Source: Acidimicrobiia bacterium
Lineage (GTDB): Bacteria > Actinomycetota > Acidimicrobiia > IMCC26256 > JAMXLJ01
Direction of reading: 5' to 3'
DNA: 64,000 nucleotides
NCBI GenBank assembly: GCA_024281095.1
Contig: JAMXLJ010000159.1
Location: 1 to 64,000 of the forward strand
The notes under the pieces are model-generated. The model saw only the letters and a list, made by a program, of their open reading frames with translations. It was not told where the DNA came from and searched no databases. The position numbers and the translations under genes are program-made. Positions 24,095-33,684 of this stretch are shown here, one piece after another; positions within the stretch are counted from its first letter, which is position 1; each line of letters starts with the position of its first letter.

Positions 24095-26551
24095 GTGACG
24101 ACCACAGCACTTCGTGCCGAGTCCCAGCGCATGCCTCGGTGGCTCGGCATCCTGCTCGTGAGTCTGGCCGGGCTGCTGCTCGAGGTCGGGTACACCCGGA
24201 TCGTCTCGTACAAGTTCTGGTACTACTACACGTACCTGGTGATCGGCCTCGCGCTCCTGGGCATCGGGTCGGGAAGCGTCTTCGTGGCCGTCTTCTCGCG
24301 CATGCGGCAATGGTCGACCGACCGGATCCTCGCCGGGTGCGGGCTGTTCGGCGCGGTCAGCATCACGCTCGGATATCTCGTCGTGGCGCGCATGAAGGTC
24401 GACACCGTGCAGATCTGGGACTACGGCACGGGGGCGTCGGTCTCCAACACCCTGCGGCTGGCGATCATCTGCCTCGCGATCTTCCTCACGTTCGTGTCGT
24501 TCGGCATCATCGTCGCGGTGTTGCTGGGCCGCGCCGGCGAAGGCATCGGGCGGATGTACTTCTCGGACCTTCTCGGGGCCGGCATCGGGGCGTTGCTCGC
24601 GATTCCGCTGATCTCGCGACTCGGACCGCCGCGCGTCATCGTGCTCGCGGCATTGATCTTCGCGGTCGTCGGCGTGCTGGCGGCCGTTCCGTTCTCACTG
24701 ACGTGGGGTGTCTCGGCTCTCGTTTCGATCGCGCTCCTCGTCACCCTGGTGCCGACGGGCGTCCTTCCCGACGTTCGTCCCGAGCTGAGCAAGTGGTACG
24801 CGCCCGTCACGAAGTACTCCGCGTGGGGGCCCGTCTTCCGTGTCGACGTGGTGCAACTCGATCCCACGGGAAACTCGATGTTGCTGCTCCACGACGCGAC
24901 GTTCGGCTCGGGCATCCGTCGCTGGAACGGTGACCCGTCCACGCTGACGGCCTACGAGAAGGATCCACGGTCAATTCCGTTCGCGGTCCTGGGCAACGCA
25001 CCCAAGCACGAGCTGATCATCGGCTCGGCGGGCGGCAACGAGATCCTCGCGTCGCTCTACAACAGGGCACCCAACGTCGAGGCCGTCGAGCTCAACCCCG
25101 TGACGGTGTCGTTGTTGCGCAAGCACTTCGCCGACTACACCGGCCACATCCCGGAGAAGCCCGCTGTGCACCTGCACCTGGGCGACGGACGCTCGTACCT
25201 CGAACGGCACAAGACCAAGTACGACCTCGTCTGGTACGTGGCGCCCGACAGCTACGCCGCCACGAACGCCGCGTCCTCCGGGGCGCTCGTGCTGTCGGAG
25301 AGTTATCTCTACACGCAGCAGATGATCAAGAAGACGTTGGAGCACCTGAGCGACAACGGGATCATGGTCGTGCAGTTCGGCGAGCTCGACTTCGACCGTC
25401 CGAACCGCACCAGCCGCTACGTCGTCACCGCGAGGAAGGCGCTGGAGGAGATCGGCGTCAAGGACCCGCGCCAGCACCTGCTCGTGGCCGCGGAGGAGAC
25501 AGCCAACCGGGGCGCGTTGTCGACGATCGCGGTGAAGCGCACCGCGTTCACACCCGCCGAGATCGACCGGTTCCTCGGCCGTGTGGCGCAGCTGCCGGAC
25601 CACCACCCGCTCGCGGCGCCCGATCACGCCTTCGGTACGAACATCGTGAGTCAGCTCGCGTCGGGCACCAACGCACAAGTGGCGTCGACCGTTGCCCACT
25701 CCAGGGCCTACATCACAGCGATCTCCGACAACTCGCCGTATTTCTGGCACTTCTCCCGGTTCCGTAGCGTCATCAGGCACATCGCCACCCCGCTGACCGC
25801 CCGTGACCCGGAGAACGTCGTCGGCGAACGCGTGTTGCTGCTGATGTTGGGCCTCTCGTTGGTCTACGCGGCCCTGTTCCTCCTCGCGCCGTTCGTCGCC
25901 GTGCGCCGGAAGTGGCGCGCGTTGCCTGCGAAGACGACGTCCGCGGTGTACTTCTCCGCGCTCGGCCTCGGGTTCATGTTCTACGAGGTCACGATGATCC
26001 AGCGGCTGGTGCAGTTCCTCGGGTATCCGACGTTGTCGCTCACCGTCACACTCGCAGCGATCCTCGTGTCGACGGGTATCGGCGCGCTTGCGAGTCACCG
26101 GTTCACCGAGCGGCCTCAGACGGCGCTCCCCGTCGTGCTCGGCGTGCTCGCGGTGCTGACCGTCTTCTATCAGTTCGCGCTGCCGGGCCTCTTGACAGGC
26201 CCGTTGCTCTCATGGCCCACGACCGGCCGCATCCTGTTCAGCGTCGTAATCCTGGCGCCGCTCGGCCTCTGCCTCGGCACCTTCATGCCGCTCGGTCTTG
26301 CCCGCGTTGCCTCGCTGACGGGGTTCGCCGAGGAGTACGTCGCGTGGTCGTGGGCCGTCAACGGCTTCTTCTCCGTGATCGGTGCAGTGCTCACGACCAT
26401 CCTGTCGATGGCGTTCGGCTACCGCGCGGTGCAGTTCGCCGCGCTCGTCCTCTATGCGATCGCGGTGGCCGCATTCACCAGGTTGCCGTCGCCGTCGGGG
26501 CCGGCCGTCACGGCCGACGAGGAGCCGGAACTTTCGGCCGCGCCCGTCTGA
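24095..26551 (+). CDS. Membrane-embedded spermidine/spermine synthase-like protein
   Basis: 818 residues in three parts. The N-terminal 230 or so form about seven membrane helices. A cytosolic SAM-binding Rossmann domain (about 300-470) has the glycine loop IIGSAGGNEIL, the acidic strand end VEAVELN and HLHLGDGRSYL, as in SpeE-like aminopropyl- or methyltransferases. The C-terminal 230 are six or seven more helices. Proteins of this layout are annotated as spermidine synthase-like or fused MFS transporters, but none has a well-established substrate. The start is a GTG with a purine run immediately upstream. It is next to polysaccharide-type genes. Confidence 0.82.
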   Translation: MTTTALRAESQRMPRWLGILLVSLAGLLLEVGYTRIVSYKFWYYYTYLVIGLALLGIGSGSVFVAVFSRMRQWSTDRILAGCGLFGAVSITLGYLVVARMKVDTVQIWDYGTGASVSNTLRLAIICLAIFLTFVSFGIIVAVLLGRAGEGIGRMYFSDLLGAGIGALLAIPLISRLGPPRVIVLAALIFAVVGVLAAVPFSLTWGVSALVSIALLVTLVPTGVLPDVRPELSKWYAPVTKYSAWGPVFRVDVVQLDPTGNSMLLLHDATFGSGIRRWNGDPSTLTAYEKDPRSIPFAVLGNAPKHELIIGSAGGNEILASLYNRAPNVEAVELNPVTVSLLRKHFADYTGHIPEKPAVHLHLGDGRSYLERHKTKYDLVWYVAPDSYAATNAASSGALVLSESYLYTQQMIKKTLEHLSDNGIMVVQFGELDFDRPNRTSRYVVTARKALEEIGVKDPRQHLLVAAEETANRGALSTIAVKRTAFTPAEIDRFLGRVAQLPDHHPLAAPDHAFGTNIVSQLASGTNAQVASTVAHSRAYITAISDNSPYFWHFSRFRSVIRHIATPLTARDPENVVGERVLLLMLGLSLVYAALFLLAPFVAVRRKWRALPAKTTSAVYFSALGLGFMFYEVTMIQRLVQFLGYPTLSLTVTLAAILVSTGIGALASHRFTERPQTALPVVLGVLAVLTVFYQFALPGLLTGPLLSWPTTGRILFSVVILAPLGLCLGTFMPLGLARVASLTGFAEEYVAWSWAVNGFFSVIGAVLTTILSMAFGYRAVQFAALVLYAIAVAAFTRLPSPSGPAVTADEEPELSAAPV

Positions 26552-26704
26552 TCGCCGCGGCGAGCCCCACGAACGCGTACGTCGAGCGGTCGCCACGCGT
26601 CGGAGCCGGGCCGCCCGACGCCTCGTCGCGCGCCACGGGCCGCGTCTCGACGCGGACACTGGCGGGAGGTTCGCGACGTGGGACCACCCGGCTGTCCCGG
26701 GTGC

Positions 26705-28636
26705 CTACGTCTGCGCCTCCGGCGGGCCGACGAACACAGCTGCCGGCAGGCCGAGACCCACCATTCGGCCGAGCATCCCGCGATCCGCGGCGGGGACGCG
26801 TTGGTCGAGGCTCGACGTGAACGTGTTGCCGTCGACGTTGGGGACGAGGTCTTCACGTCCGATCGCTCGGAGATCGTCCTTCACGCGTGTGCGCAAGCGT
26901 TCGTACTCGGTTCGCTGCGCCGGTGAACGCGGGTCGTAGTACGACACTTCGAAGACGCCGGCCTTTGCGCGCCACACCTCGATGTCGGGGCCGACCGAGA
27001 GGTGCACGACCGCGGTCGCGTGCTTCGGATCGAGGATCGGCGGCGGCGGCACGCCGCCGCGATGGATGCTCAAGGCTCCGATGTCGAAGTGGTTCCGGGA
27101 GAGCTCGTCGAGCAGGCCGTACCCCATCGTGCCGATCGCGATGGGATCGGTCCACGAGACGAGATACCGACCGTTTCGACCACCACCGCGCACGGTGCCG
27201 CGGTCGAGGGCGTCGATGACCTTCGGAGCGAGCCGGCCGAGCGTCTTCGAGTAACGCGGCAAAGGCGCCGCGGCCGACCCCGCCTCCACGCTGAACACGA
27301 CGACGCACAGCACGACGAGCATCACGAGCACGCCGTTGATCGCGCCCGTGCGCGCGTACGGCGTGATCCCTCCCGCACGCGACGAGAACGCAACCGCAAA
27401 GGTCCAGATCACGGCGAGCACCAGGAGGAGGCAGAGGCCGTACCCCCAAAGTGTGAGGTAGTACCACGGGAAACCGTGCACTCGCACGAGTGAGATCGCC
27501 GCGAACAGCAACGCGGCCGCGACGACCGCGTGCAAACCCACCAAGGCGCGATGTCGTGCCCGCACCGCGAGCACGACGGCCACGGCCCAGAGCACGAGGA
27601 CGATGACACCCGGGACGATCGACGCCGTGGACGAGGTCGTGAGGGTGCCCCGCGTGAGGACGTGCCAAGGGTTGAGGCGCACCAGGACCCACGACACGCC
27701 GGCCCGCGTCCCGATCGGCGGCTCGGGCGGGTTCGTCAGCTCGCGCCACACGACCGTGAGATTTCCGGTCGAATGCGTGAGCTCGTCGACCAGCGGTGGG
27801 ATCCACACCACGACGCCGACCGCGGCGGCGACACCCGTCCAACGCACGGCACGCCGGAACGCGTCGGGTTCCTCACGACGCCGGCGCAGCGCGCGTGCGA
27901 GCACGAACACCGCCGTGCACGCCACGAGGCCGCCGCAGAGCCCGAGATACGGCAGGTGCGTCTGCATGCAGAACGACGCCGCGAAGACGGCGACCGGGAA
28001 CAGCAGCAGATCGTCGACGACGACCGACCACAACGCGAGCAGGACGACGATCCACGCGAGCACCGGCATGTACGGGTTCCACGCCTGGGTCAACAGCTCG
28101 GCGCCGTAGCCGCGTGTGAGGACCGCGAGAAGCAACGCAACGCCGACGGCGAGCGTCGTGCCGCCACGCCGGTACGCGATCCAGAGCGCGGTGGCGATAG
28201 CCGCGACGTGCAGGGACGCCGACGCGGCGAAGAGGCCCCACGAATGCGCTCCGAACAGTTGGTAGAAGGGCCACAACAGCCAGAAGCTCATCGGCCCGGG
28301 ATGGCTGCCCTGATTGCCCAGCATTCCGAGCCGGCCGGGCAGTCCGATCAACGGCGGATGCCGCGAGGCGACGGCGCGGACCCGAAGCTCCGTCTGCGCG
28401 AGGTCACCGAGCGGGTACCAGCGGGGGTGTCGAAGCACCACGAGCGCGACCACGAACGGGATCGCGAGCAGCGCGGTGAGCACGAGCGGAACAGCCCAGC
28501 CGGGCAGGCGACCCGGCTCGTCGAAGGGTCTCGGCGCTGACCGTGCACGTTCGTGCGGGGGCTGCGGTGGGAACGCCGCGTCCCTGTCGGCTCCGGCGAC
28601 GTCGACGGGCGCGGAGGGCTGTCGTCGAAGTCCCAT
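26705..28636 (-). CDS. Multi-pass membrane protein, glycosyltransferase-like (GT-C type)
   Basis: 643 residues from ATG 28636. About eleven hydrophobic segments are followed by a soluble C-terminal domain of about 200 residues. The first extracytoplasmic loop after helix 1 carries acidic residues (LGDLAQTELRV), and helices are arranged as in GT-C/ArnT-like lipid-linked sugar transferases; no decisive motif is seen. The upstream in-frame extension to 29509 runs through the next gene's territory and is not used. Context (GT4, flippase) suggests cell-envelope glycan assembly. Confidence 0.72.
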   Translation of the reverse strand: MGLRRQPSAPVDVAGADRDAAFPPQPPHERARSAPRPFDEPGRLPGWAVPLVLTALLAIPFVVALVVLRHPRWYPLGDLAQTELRVRAVASRHPPLIGLPGRLGMLGNQGSHPGPMSFWLLWPFYQLFGAHSWGLFAASASLHVAAIATALWIAYRRGGTTLAVGVALLLAVLTRGYGAELLTQAWNPYMPVLAWIVVLLALWSVVVDDLLLFPVAVFAASFCMQTHLPYLGLCGGLVACTAVFVLARALRRRREEPDAFRRAVRWTGVAAAVGVVVWIPPLVDELTHSTGNLTVVWRELTNPPEPPIGTRAGVSWVLVRLNPWHVLTRGTLTTSSTASIVPGVIVLVLWAVAVVLAVRARHRALVGLHAVVAAALLFAAISLVRVHGFPWYYLTLWGYGLCLLLVLAVIWTFAVAFSSRAGGITPYARTGAINGVLVMLVVLCVVVFSVEAGSAAAPLPRYSKTLGRLAPKVIDALDRGTVRGGGRNGRYLVSWTDPIAIGTMGYGLLDELSRNHFDIGALSIHRGGVPPPPILDPKHATAVVHLSVGPDIEVWRAKAGVFEVSYYDPRSPAQRTEYERLRTRVKDDLRAIGREDLVPNVDGNTFTSSLDQRVPAADRGMLGRMVGLGLPAAVFVGPPEAQT

Positions 28637-29073
28637 CGCGCCAGAAGTATACGAACTGTGTTCCTGGAGACCGGCTCGGTGGGGCGGCGTTGTCGACGGC
28701 GCGAACGTCCCGCCGGCGGCGAGACGGTCCGAACCGCTCTCCGCGTCCGAGGCGGTCGCGGACGCGGCGAGGGAACGGTTCGCGCTTCTCGAACCGAGTG
28801 ACCCCGCCGCCGCCCGGGCCTCCGCTCTCCACCCGGGCGCAGTCCGGACGTTAGTGCGCGGCACGTGGGCTCGCTCGTGGGTGGACCATCTCCGGTCCGT
28901 CGCGAATCGGTGGCCGGTGCGTGACCTCCGGGACCGCGCCGGCGATGACTCCTTCACCGGGCCGCGAGCCGTGCCAGGGAAGGTCCGCGGTGGCTTCCCG
29001 GTCGTGCGCGAGGCGGGAGTCGACAGCGCCGTCACTCCCGCCTCGACGCCCCTGGCCCTCCGCACGCGCCCGC
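28637..29073. other. Intergenic region between GT4 and GT-C-like genes
   Basis: 437 bases. Apart from the TATACT box at 28646-28651 serving the minus-strand gene I see no supported gene; the frames here lack start signals and gene-like composition. Confidence 0.4.
28646..28651 (-). promoter_or_regulatory. -10 element (TATACT) of the GT-C-like gene, near-leaderless
   Basis: A near-consensus TATACT on the minus strand ends 9 bases before ATG 28636. It stands out in very GC-rich DNA and fixes the gene start. Confidence 0.55.
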
Positions 29074-30204
29074 TCAGCTCGTTGGGGCACCCGCTCGACG
29101 GGCGCGGTGCAGCGCGCGCCGGTACGCGGCGACGGTGGCGTCGGCGACGTCGACCCACGACGGCGGCTCGAAGTGCTCGCGTGCCGTCGCGTCGGGCGGC
29201 TCGGCCGCGATCGTCGTGATCGTCGCCGCCCACGCCGCGGCATCGCGTGCCGGCACGTGCAAGGAACGCCCCCGACCGACCTCGACGAGCGCGGCATCGT
29301 CGCCGGCGACCACCCGCGCGCCGAGGGCCAGCGCCTCGACGACCGGAAGCCCGAAGCCCTCTTCGATGCTCGGCACGAGCACGACGGTGGCGTGCTCGTA
29401 ACACCACCGGAGCTGCGCGTCGGACGCGGCCCTGACCCACATGGCGATCTGCTGCTGTTGCAGCGCGAGCAGGTGGTCGCGGGTCTGCTCGCTGTGCCAC
29501 GCCTCCCATGCGACCGCCACGAGCCGGAGCCCCGTCGCCGCGTGGACGTCGGCCCAGATGTCGAGGAGCACGGCGAGGTTCTTGCGCGGCGAGAGATCAC
29601 CGACCACGAGAGCGAACGGCACGCCCTCGAGGCTGTCGACCGGCTCCGGTGTGGCCTCGAGAAGCGCCGGGGCCATCCCCGCGCCACCGACGGTCGTCTT
29701 CGCGGTGAGCGCGGGGTCGATGCGACCGATGCGCGCTCTGGTCGCGTTGCTGTCGGCGACGAGCACGGTCGCGGTTCGAACCGAGGCGAGGAACTGGCGG
29801 GGAAGGAGGATGCGCTTCACGAGACGGAACTGCTGCGGCCAGGTCACCGTCATGGTGTCGTGCACCGTCAGCACGGTCGGCAACGACGTGCGTGGGAGCA
29901 GATGCTTCAAGCCGTGAACGACCTCGGCGTCGGTGCGCTCGATGACGCGGCCGAGGCGGTACCGCTCCCACAGGGAGCGCGTCACCTGTCCTCGGGCCGG
30001 CATCACGATCGGCGGGCGCGCGCGTCGCAACCGCAACTCGGCCAATGTGCGCGCTCCGTCCGCAGTGACGACCGGAGTGACGACCACGTCGTCGCGCGCG
30101 TCGAGGGCGACGAGAAGCTCGCGCATGAATCGCGGGATGCCGCCGGGCTCGCCGAGCACGCTCGCGAGGTATGCGACCCTGACAGGATCGTGACGGTCGG
30201 TCAC
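29074..30204 (-). CDS. Glycosyltransferase family 4 protein
   Basis: 376 residues from GTG. GT-B fold: an N-terminal glycine segment (LGEPGGIPRFMRELLVAL), then a linker and the C-terminal nucleotide-sugar domain with VVGDLSPRKNL and the EX7E-type VPSIEEGFGLPVVEAL. Such enzymes transfer a sugar from an NDP- or GDP-sugar to a growing glycan on the cytoplasmic side. It is 52 bases from the flippase gene upstream, with which it is probably co-transcribed. Confidence 0.9.
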   Translation of the reverse strand: MTDRHDPVRVAYLASVLGEPGGIPRFMRELLVALDARDDVVVTPVVTADGARTLAELRLRRARPPIVMPARGQVTRSLWERYRLGRVIERTDAEVVHGLKHLLPRTSLPTVLTVHDTMTVTWPQQFRLVKRILLPRQFLASVRTATVLVADSNATRARIGRIDPALTAKTTVGGAGMAPALLEATPEPVDSLEGVPFALVVGDLSPRKNLAVLLDIWADVHAATGLRLVAVAWEAWHSEQTRDHLLALQQQQIAMWVRAASDAQLRWCYEHATVVLVPSIEEGFGLPVVEALALGARVVAGDDAALVEVGRGRSLHVPARDAAAWAATITTIAAEPPDATAREHFEPPSWVDVADATVAAYRRALHRARRAGAPTS

Positions 30205-30256
30205 GTGTCACGCCGCGTCGCCGCCGGCGCGGGCTCCCGCTCCCGAGGCTCGTGGG

Positions 30257-31951
30257 TCATCGCGGCGCTTCGGGATCGGGTTCGACAGGTGCGGGGCCGC
30301 TCGCTGCGGGTCCGCGCTCGGCGCCCGCGACCGGACGCCCGGGGAGGATCAAGTCCTCGGCCATCGACTCGGTTCCGTCGATGCCGCCCGCGGGCGCCGG
30401 GCCGACATCACCGAGGTCGCCGATACGCGTGTTGTGCAGGAGCGCACGCAGGCCACCGGGCCCGTCGACGCGCGTCACGTGCAGCATGGCCAGATACACG
30501 AGGCCGGCGAGAAGGCCCGCGACGGGCCACACCACGCGCCCGAGCATGGCTTCGCCCGCCAGGAACATCACGCCGCCGGCGATGACCACCTTGATCAACG
30601 GCCGCCAGGGCAACGGACGCAGCCCCGGGATGCGGGCGACTCCGCTGAGGAGCACCGTCATGACGGCGGTCTCGGTGATCACGGTGGCCCAGCCGGACCC
30701 GTTGTAGGAGAACGCCGGGATCAGCACCAGGTTCAGCACCACGTTCAGTACGACCCCGACGAGCGTCGCGATCGGATACAGCTTGTTGCGCCCCACCGAC
30801 ACGAGGGTCACGAACCCCAACGTGGTGAAGAAGTGCAGCGCCTGTCCGGCGACGAGCAGGCGAGCCGCACCGGCGCCGCTGCCGTACTTGCCGCCGTAGA
30901 GGTGGATGACCAAGGGAGCGGCGAACACGCCGAACCCCACCGCGGCACCGACGCTGCCGACTGTGAGCAGGATGAGCGTCTGGCGGAACGTCTCGCGGAA
31001 CCTGCTGCGATCCCTCGGCCATGTCGCCACCATGAGCGTCATCGCCGGTGTGACGATCGCTGCCGGCACCGCGCCGAGAAGATCCGAGAACTTGTACCCG
31101 ACGCTGTAGACCGCGACGGCGTTGAACGTGTCGAGCAACGACAGCATGAGGATGTCGATGCGGAAGTAGATCGTGTCGAGCGCGGCGCCGATTGCGAGTG
31201 GCGCGCCCTCTTTGAGCCATTCCAACCACCATGAGCGGTCGACGCGCAGCCGGATGCGAGCGACGTGCCGGATTGCCCACAGCAGCCACGCGGCGGTGAC
31301 GAGCGCGTTTACGACGTTGGCCCACGTGTACACGAGCACCGAGCCGATACCGATTGCGGCGACCAGCGCGGTGAAGAGAAGCTGAGCAAACTGGGCCCAG
31401 AAGTTGCTCGCGGCGACGCTGCCGAGCCAGAAGCGCGCCTCGAACAAGAGCGTGAGGCCGTACGCCCCCGAGAGAATGACGATCACGAGACCGCCGATGG
31501 CGGTCGCCTGCACGACCTGTTGCGGATACTGGCCGAGCCACACGACGGCCATCGCGACGAGGTATGCGATGCCGCCGATGACGAGGCGCAGCGTCACGTA
31601 CGACGACATGACGGCGATCGGATCGTCTTCGCCGCTGACGACGCGTTGGAGCACGACTCGGCTGAGCCGCAGCTCCGAGATGAATCCGATGATGCCGAGC
31701 ACGCTGAAGACGAGGGCGTACTGGCCGAACGCGGACGGGCTCAGCGTCCGCACGATGATGACGGTGGTCGTCCAGCCGAGCACGGCGACCCCGTACCGGC
31801 CGGCAACGAGCACACCCGCGCCGCTCAGGATCGATCGTGATGCCCTCGGCTGACGCCGCGCCGCACCGCCGCCGGGCGACGGTGGCAGCTCGTTCGTCCA
31901 TTGGTCGACGATGAGGAGTCCTCCCACGAGGTCCGCTCGAGTACGGGCCAT
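30257..31951 (-). CDS. Polysaccharide flippase (Wzx/MOP superfamily)
   Basis: 564 residues with about twelve to fourteen hydrophobic segments in the MATE/MOP arrangement, starting after a polar N-terminus of about 40 residues. The opening GVLVAGRYGVAVLGW...LSPSAFGQYA matches oligosaccharide flippases. It would move lipid-linked repeat units across the inner membrane. The C-terminal 60 residues are Pro/Gly/Ala-rich and probably cytoplasmic. The direction is shared with the GT4 gene. Confidence 0.88.
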   Translation of the reverse strand: MARTRADLVGGLLIVDQWTNELPPSPGGGAARRQPRASRSILSGAGVLVAGRYGVAVLGWTTTVIIVRTLSPSAFGQYALVFSVLGIIGFISELRLSRVVLQRVVSGEDDPIAVMSSYVTLRLVIGGIAYLVAMAVVWLGQYPQQVVQATAIGGLVIVILSGAYGLTLLFEARFWLGSVAASNFWAQFAQLLFTALVAAIGIGSVLVYTWANVVNALVTAAWLLWAIRHVARIRLRVDRSWWLEWLKEGAPLAIGAALDTIYFRIDILMLSLLDTFNAVAVYSVGYKFSDLLGAVPAAIVTPAMTLMVATWPRDRSRFRETFRQTLILLTVGSVGAAVGFGVFAAPLVIHLYGGKYGSGAGAARLLVAGQALHFFTTLGFVTLVSVGRNKLYPIATLVGVVLNVVLNLVLIPAFSYNGSGWATVITETAVMTVLLSGVARIPGLRPLPWRPLIKVVIAGGVMFLAGEAMLGRVVWPVAGLLAGLVYLAMLHVTRVDGPGGLRALLHNTRIGDLGDVGPAPAGGIDGTESMAEDLILPGRPVAGAERGPAASGPAPVEPDPEAPR

Positions 31952-32172
31952 CGTAGGAGGTGCCGTAGCGGCGAAGGTCCATACGAAGGTCCCGCGCTGC
32001 GACCTGTTCGGCGTCGAGCGGCACGAGGCGCCGTCTCAGCCGGGCGGTCCGTGGCGACCGGGCGGCGGCGTGCGACTCCGCGCCGGGACGAGCACAGAGG
32101 TGCGAGCCGCGGCGCGCGACCTACCGAGCCGGTTCTTCGCGTTCGTCGTGTGGAGCGACGCGCGCGTCATCG

Positions 32173-32250
32173 CGACAACTCCTTGAAGGCGATGTACGCG
32201 GCCGGCGCGCACGCTCGCCTTCCTGCTCTCGCACTCGGCATCCGCACACC
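32173..32250 (+). pseudogene. Remnant of a glycoside hydrolase gene, opposite strand
   Basis: Bases 32182-32211 (30 nt) are an exact reverse complement of 32754-32783 in the neighbouring hydrolase gene. Weaker similarity extends a little on both sides (GACAACTCCTTGAAGG against GTCAACTACTTGAAGG; the downstream part drifts and changes frame). In the plus frame the piece reads LKAMYAAGA, as in the hydrolase at 225-233. It has no start or catalytic motifs, so it is a decayed copy or an inverted fragment. Confidence 0.55.
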
Positions 32251-32273
32251 GCAGCCGGTGTCGACGCGCGCAG

Positions 32274-32310
32274 CGGGCGGGCCTGCCGACTGTTGCCGCA
32301 GGCCCGCCCG
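32274..32310 (-). terminator. Perfect 13-bp hairpin after the glycoside hydrolase
   Basis: Arms at 32274-32286 and 32298-32310 are exact complements (CGGGCGGGCCTGC) with an 11-base loop, 40 bases beyond the hydrolase stop. It has no T-run in either direction. It may work on transcripts from both sides. Confidence 0.6.
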
Positions 32311-32350
32311 TCTGCAGTTCGTTGGGAGAGATTCGAGAGTCGGTGAGGGC

Positions 32351-33454
32351 TCAGCTTCCGCGTACGAGCGTGCGCAGCGCGTTGAAGGATGGCTTGGCCG
32401 AGTAGTCCAGACGAGTCACGCCCATGAAGGCGCTCCAGTCCGTCGGGTCCGACGTGGTCGAGTCGCGCAGGCTGTGGACGAACAGCGGGCCCGTGTACCC
32501 GAGCGACGCCCAGTACGTCACCCCGTCGGCGACGAACTGCGCCTGCGCGGTCTCGCTGACAACCTTCGGATCCGTGCCTCCGGTAGCAGCGCCGAACTCC
32601 GTCCCCCAGATCTTCTTGGCGCCGTCGCCGTTGCTCGTCATCACGTCGTGCATCATCGAGGTCTGCAGGAAGGTGTTCCAGTTCGGCGACCCGTACAACG
32701 GGCCGTACGGGAGCGGCGGGTACGGGTGCACACCGAACGCGTCGAAGGAACCCTGCGCGCCGGCCGCGTACATCGCCTTCAAGTAGTTGACGGGGTTGAT
32801 CGGATCATTCGGGCTCGCGCTGAGATCGCCGTGCGGTGCGAGGCCACCGGTCACCACCACCGCGGAGCTGTCAGCGGCGTGGATGGCGGGGTACGCCGCC
32901 TTGAGCAGTGCCACGTACGCGGGGGCATCGGGAGCGCCGATCCACCACGGAGCCCAGTTCGGCTCGTTCCAGATCTCGTATGCGTGGACGCCCATGGGTC
33001 CGTACCGCGCCGCGGCTGCTCCTGCGAAGGCGCCGTAGGTGTCGGGGTTCGCCGGCGGGCAGTACATGCTTGTCGAGCAGCTCGCCTGGCGGGCCCACTG
33101 CGGCGTGTAGTCGAGGGTCATCAGCACGTGCATTCCGCGGGCCTGGATGGCGTTGACGGCGCGGTCCACGTACGTCCAGTTGAACGGGCCTGGCACCGCC
33201 TGCACGCCCGTCCAGTTCACGTCGAGGCGCATCCACTTCGCGCCGGTGGCCGCCGCGTCGTCGAGGTCGTGGCCGAGACTCGCGTCGCTTTCCCAGATGA
33301 GCATCCCACCGGGCGAGAAGCCGACCTTGTCCGCGGAGACGGTTCCGGTCGCGCCACTGCTGCCCGTGGTGAAACCACACGCGGTGGCGAGGACGACCAG
33401 CAGGAGAGACAACGCTGCGACGGGCAGTCGGGGGCGACGAAGCAGGGTTTTCAT
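32351..33454 (-). CDS. Glycoside hydrolase (clan GH-A, GH5/GH39-like) lipoprotein
   Basis: 367 residues from ATG 33454. A signal peptide ends in the lipobox LATAC with Cys 26 as the lipidated residue. The TIM-barrel enzyme shows both catalytic Glu expected of clan GH-A: the acid/base in IWNEPNW (E164) and the nucleophile in KIWGTEFG (E286). The protein would sit on the outer face of the membrane and cut a glycan; the sugar specificity is not visible. Its place at the end of a polysaccharide-type region suggests trimming or turnover of that polymer. GAGG lies eight bases before the start. Confidence 0.85.
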   Translation of the reverse strand: MKTLLRRPRLPVAALSLLLVVLATACGFTTGSSGATGTVSADKVGFSPGGMLIWESDASLGHDLDDAAATGAKWMRLDVNWTGVQAVPGPFNWTYVDRAVNAIQARGMHVLMTLDYTPQWARQASCSTSMYCPPANPDTYGAFAGAAAARYGPMGVHAYEIWNEPNWAPWWIGAPDAPAYVALLKAAYPAIHAADSSAVVVTGGLAPHGDLSASPNDPINPVNYLKAMYAAGAQGSFDAFGVHPYPPLPYGPLYGSPNWNTFLQTSMMHDVMTSNGDGAKKIWGTEFGAATGGTDPKVVSETAQAQFVADGVTYWASLGYTGPLFVHSLRDSTTSDPTDWSAFMGVTRLDYSAKPSFNALRTLVRGS

Positions 33455-33684
33455 GGCGAAATACCTCGGACGGTGGTCGAATTGGCTGCCCTTCGCCACT
33501 AGATGTCGTCACTTCGCGGCCCCGTTCTTGAGTGCTTCAACCGCGCAACGTGACGGAAGTCCTTCACTCTCCGTAATCGGACAGACGTGCCCAGAGGTCG
33601 CGGAAGGTGACGGAGGTGGACATGCCACGCGGCGCGGGCTACCGTTCTCCGAGGGTGAGGGCGTCTTCGACTGGGAGATGCCCG

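Larger units (their letters stand above)
31952..32350. other. Intergenic region with hydrolase remnant
   Basis: 399 bases between the flippase start and the glycoside hydrolase stop. It holds the hydrolase-like fragment (32173-32250) and a perfect 13-bp hairpin (32274-32310). The long plus-strand frame that crosses it is not a gene. Confidence 0.5.

Noticed and set aside
31901-33502. 533-codon plus-strand frame covering the hydrolase
   Set aside because: The minus strand has a lipobox and two catalytic Glu. Only the 30-bp copied patch in the plus frame is meaningful.
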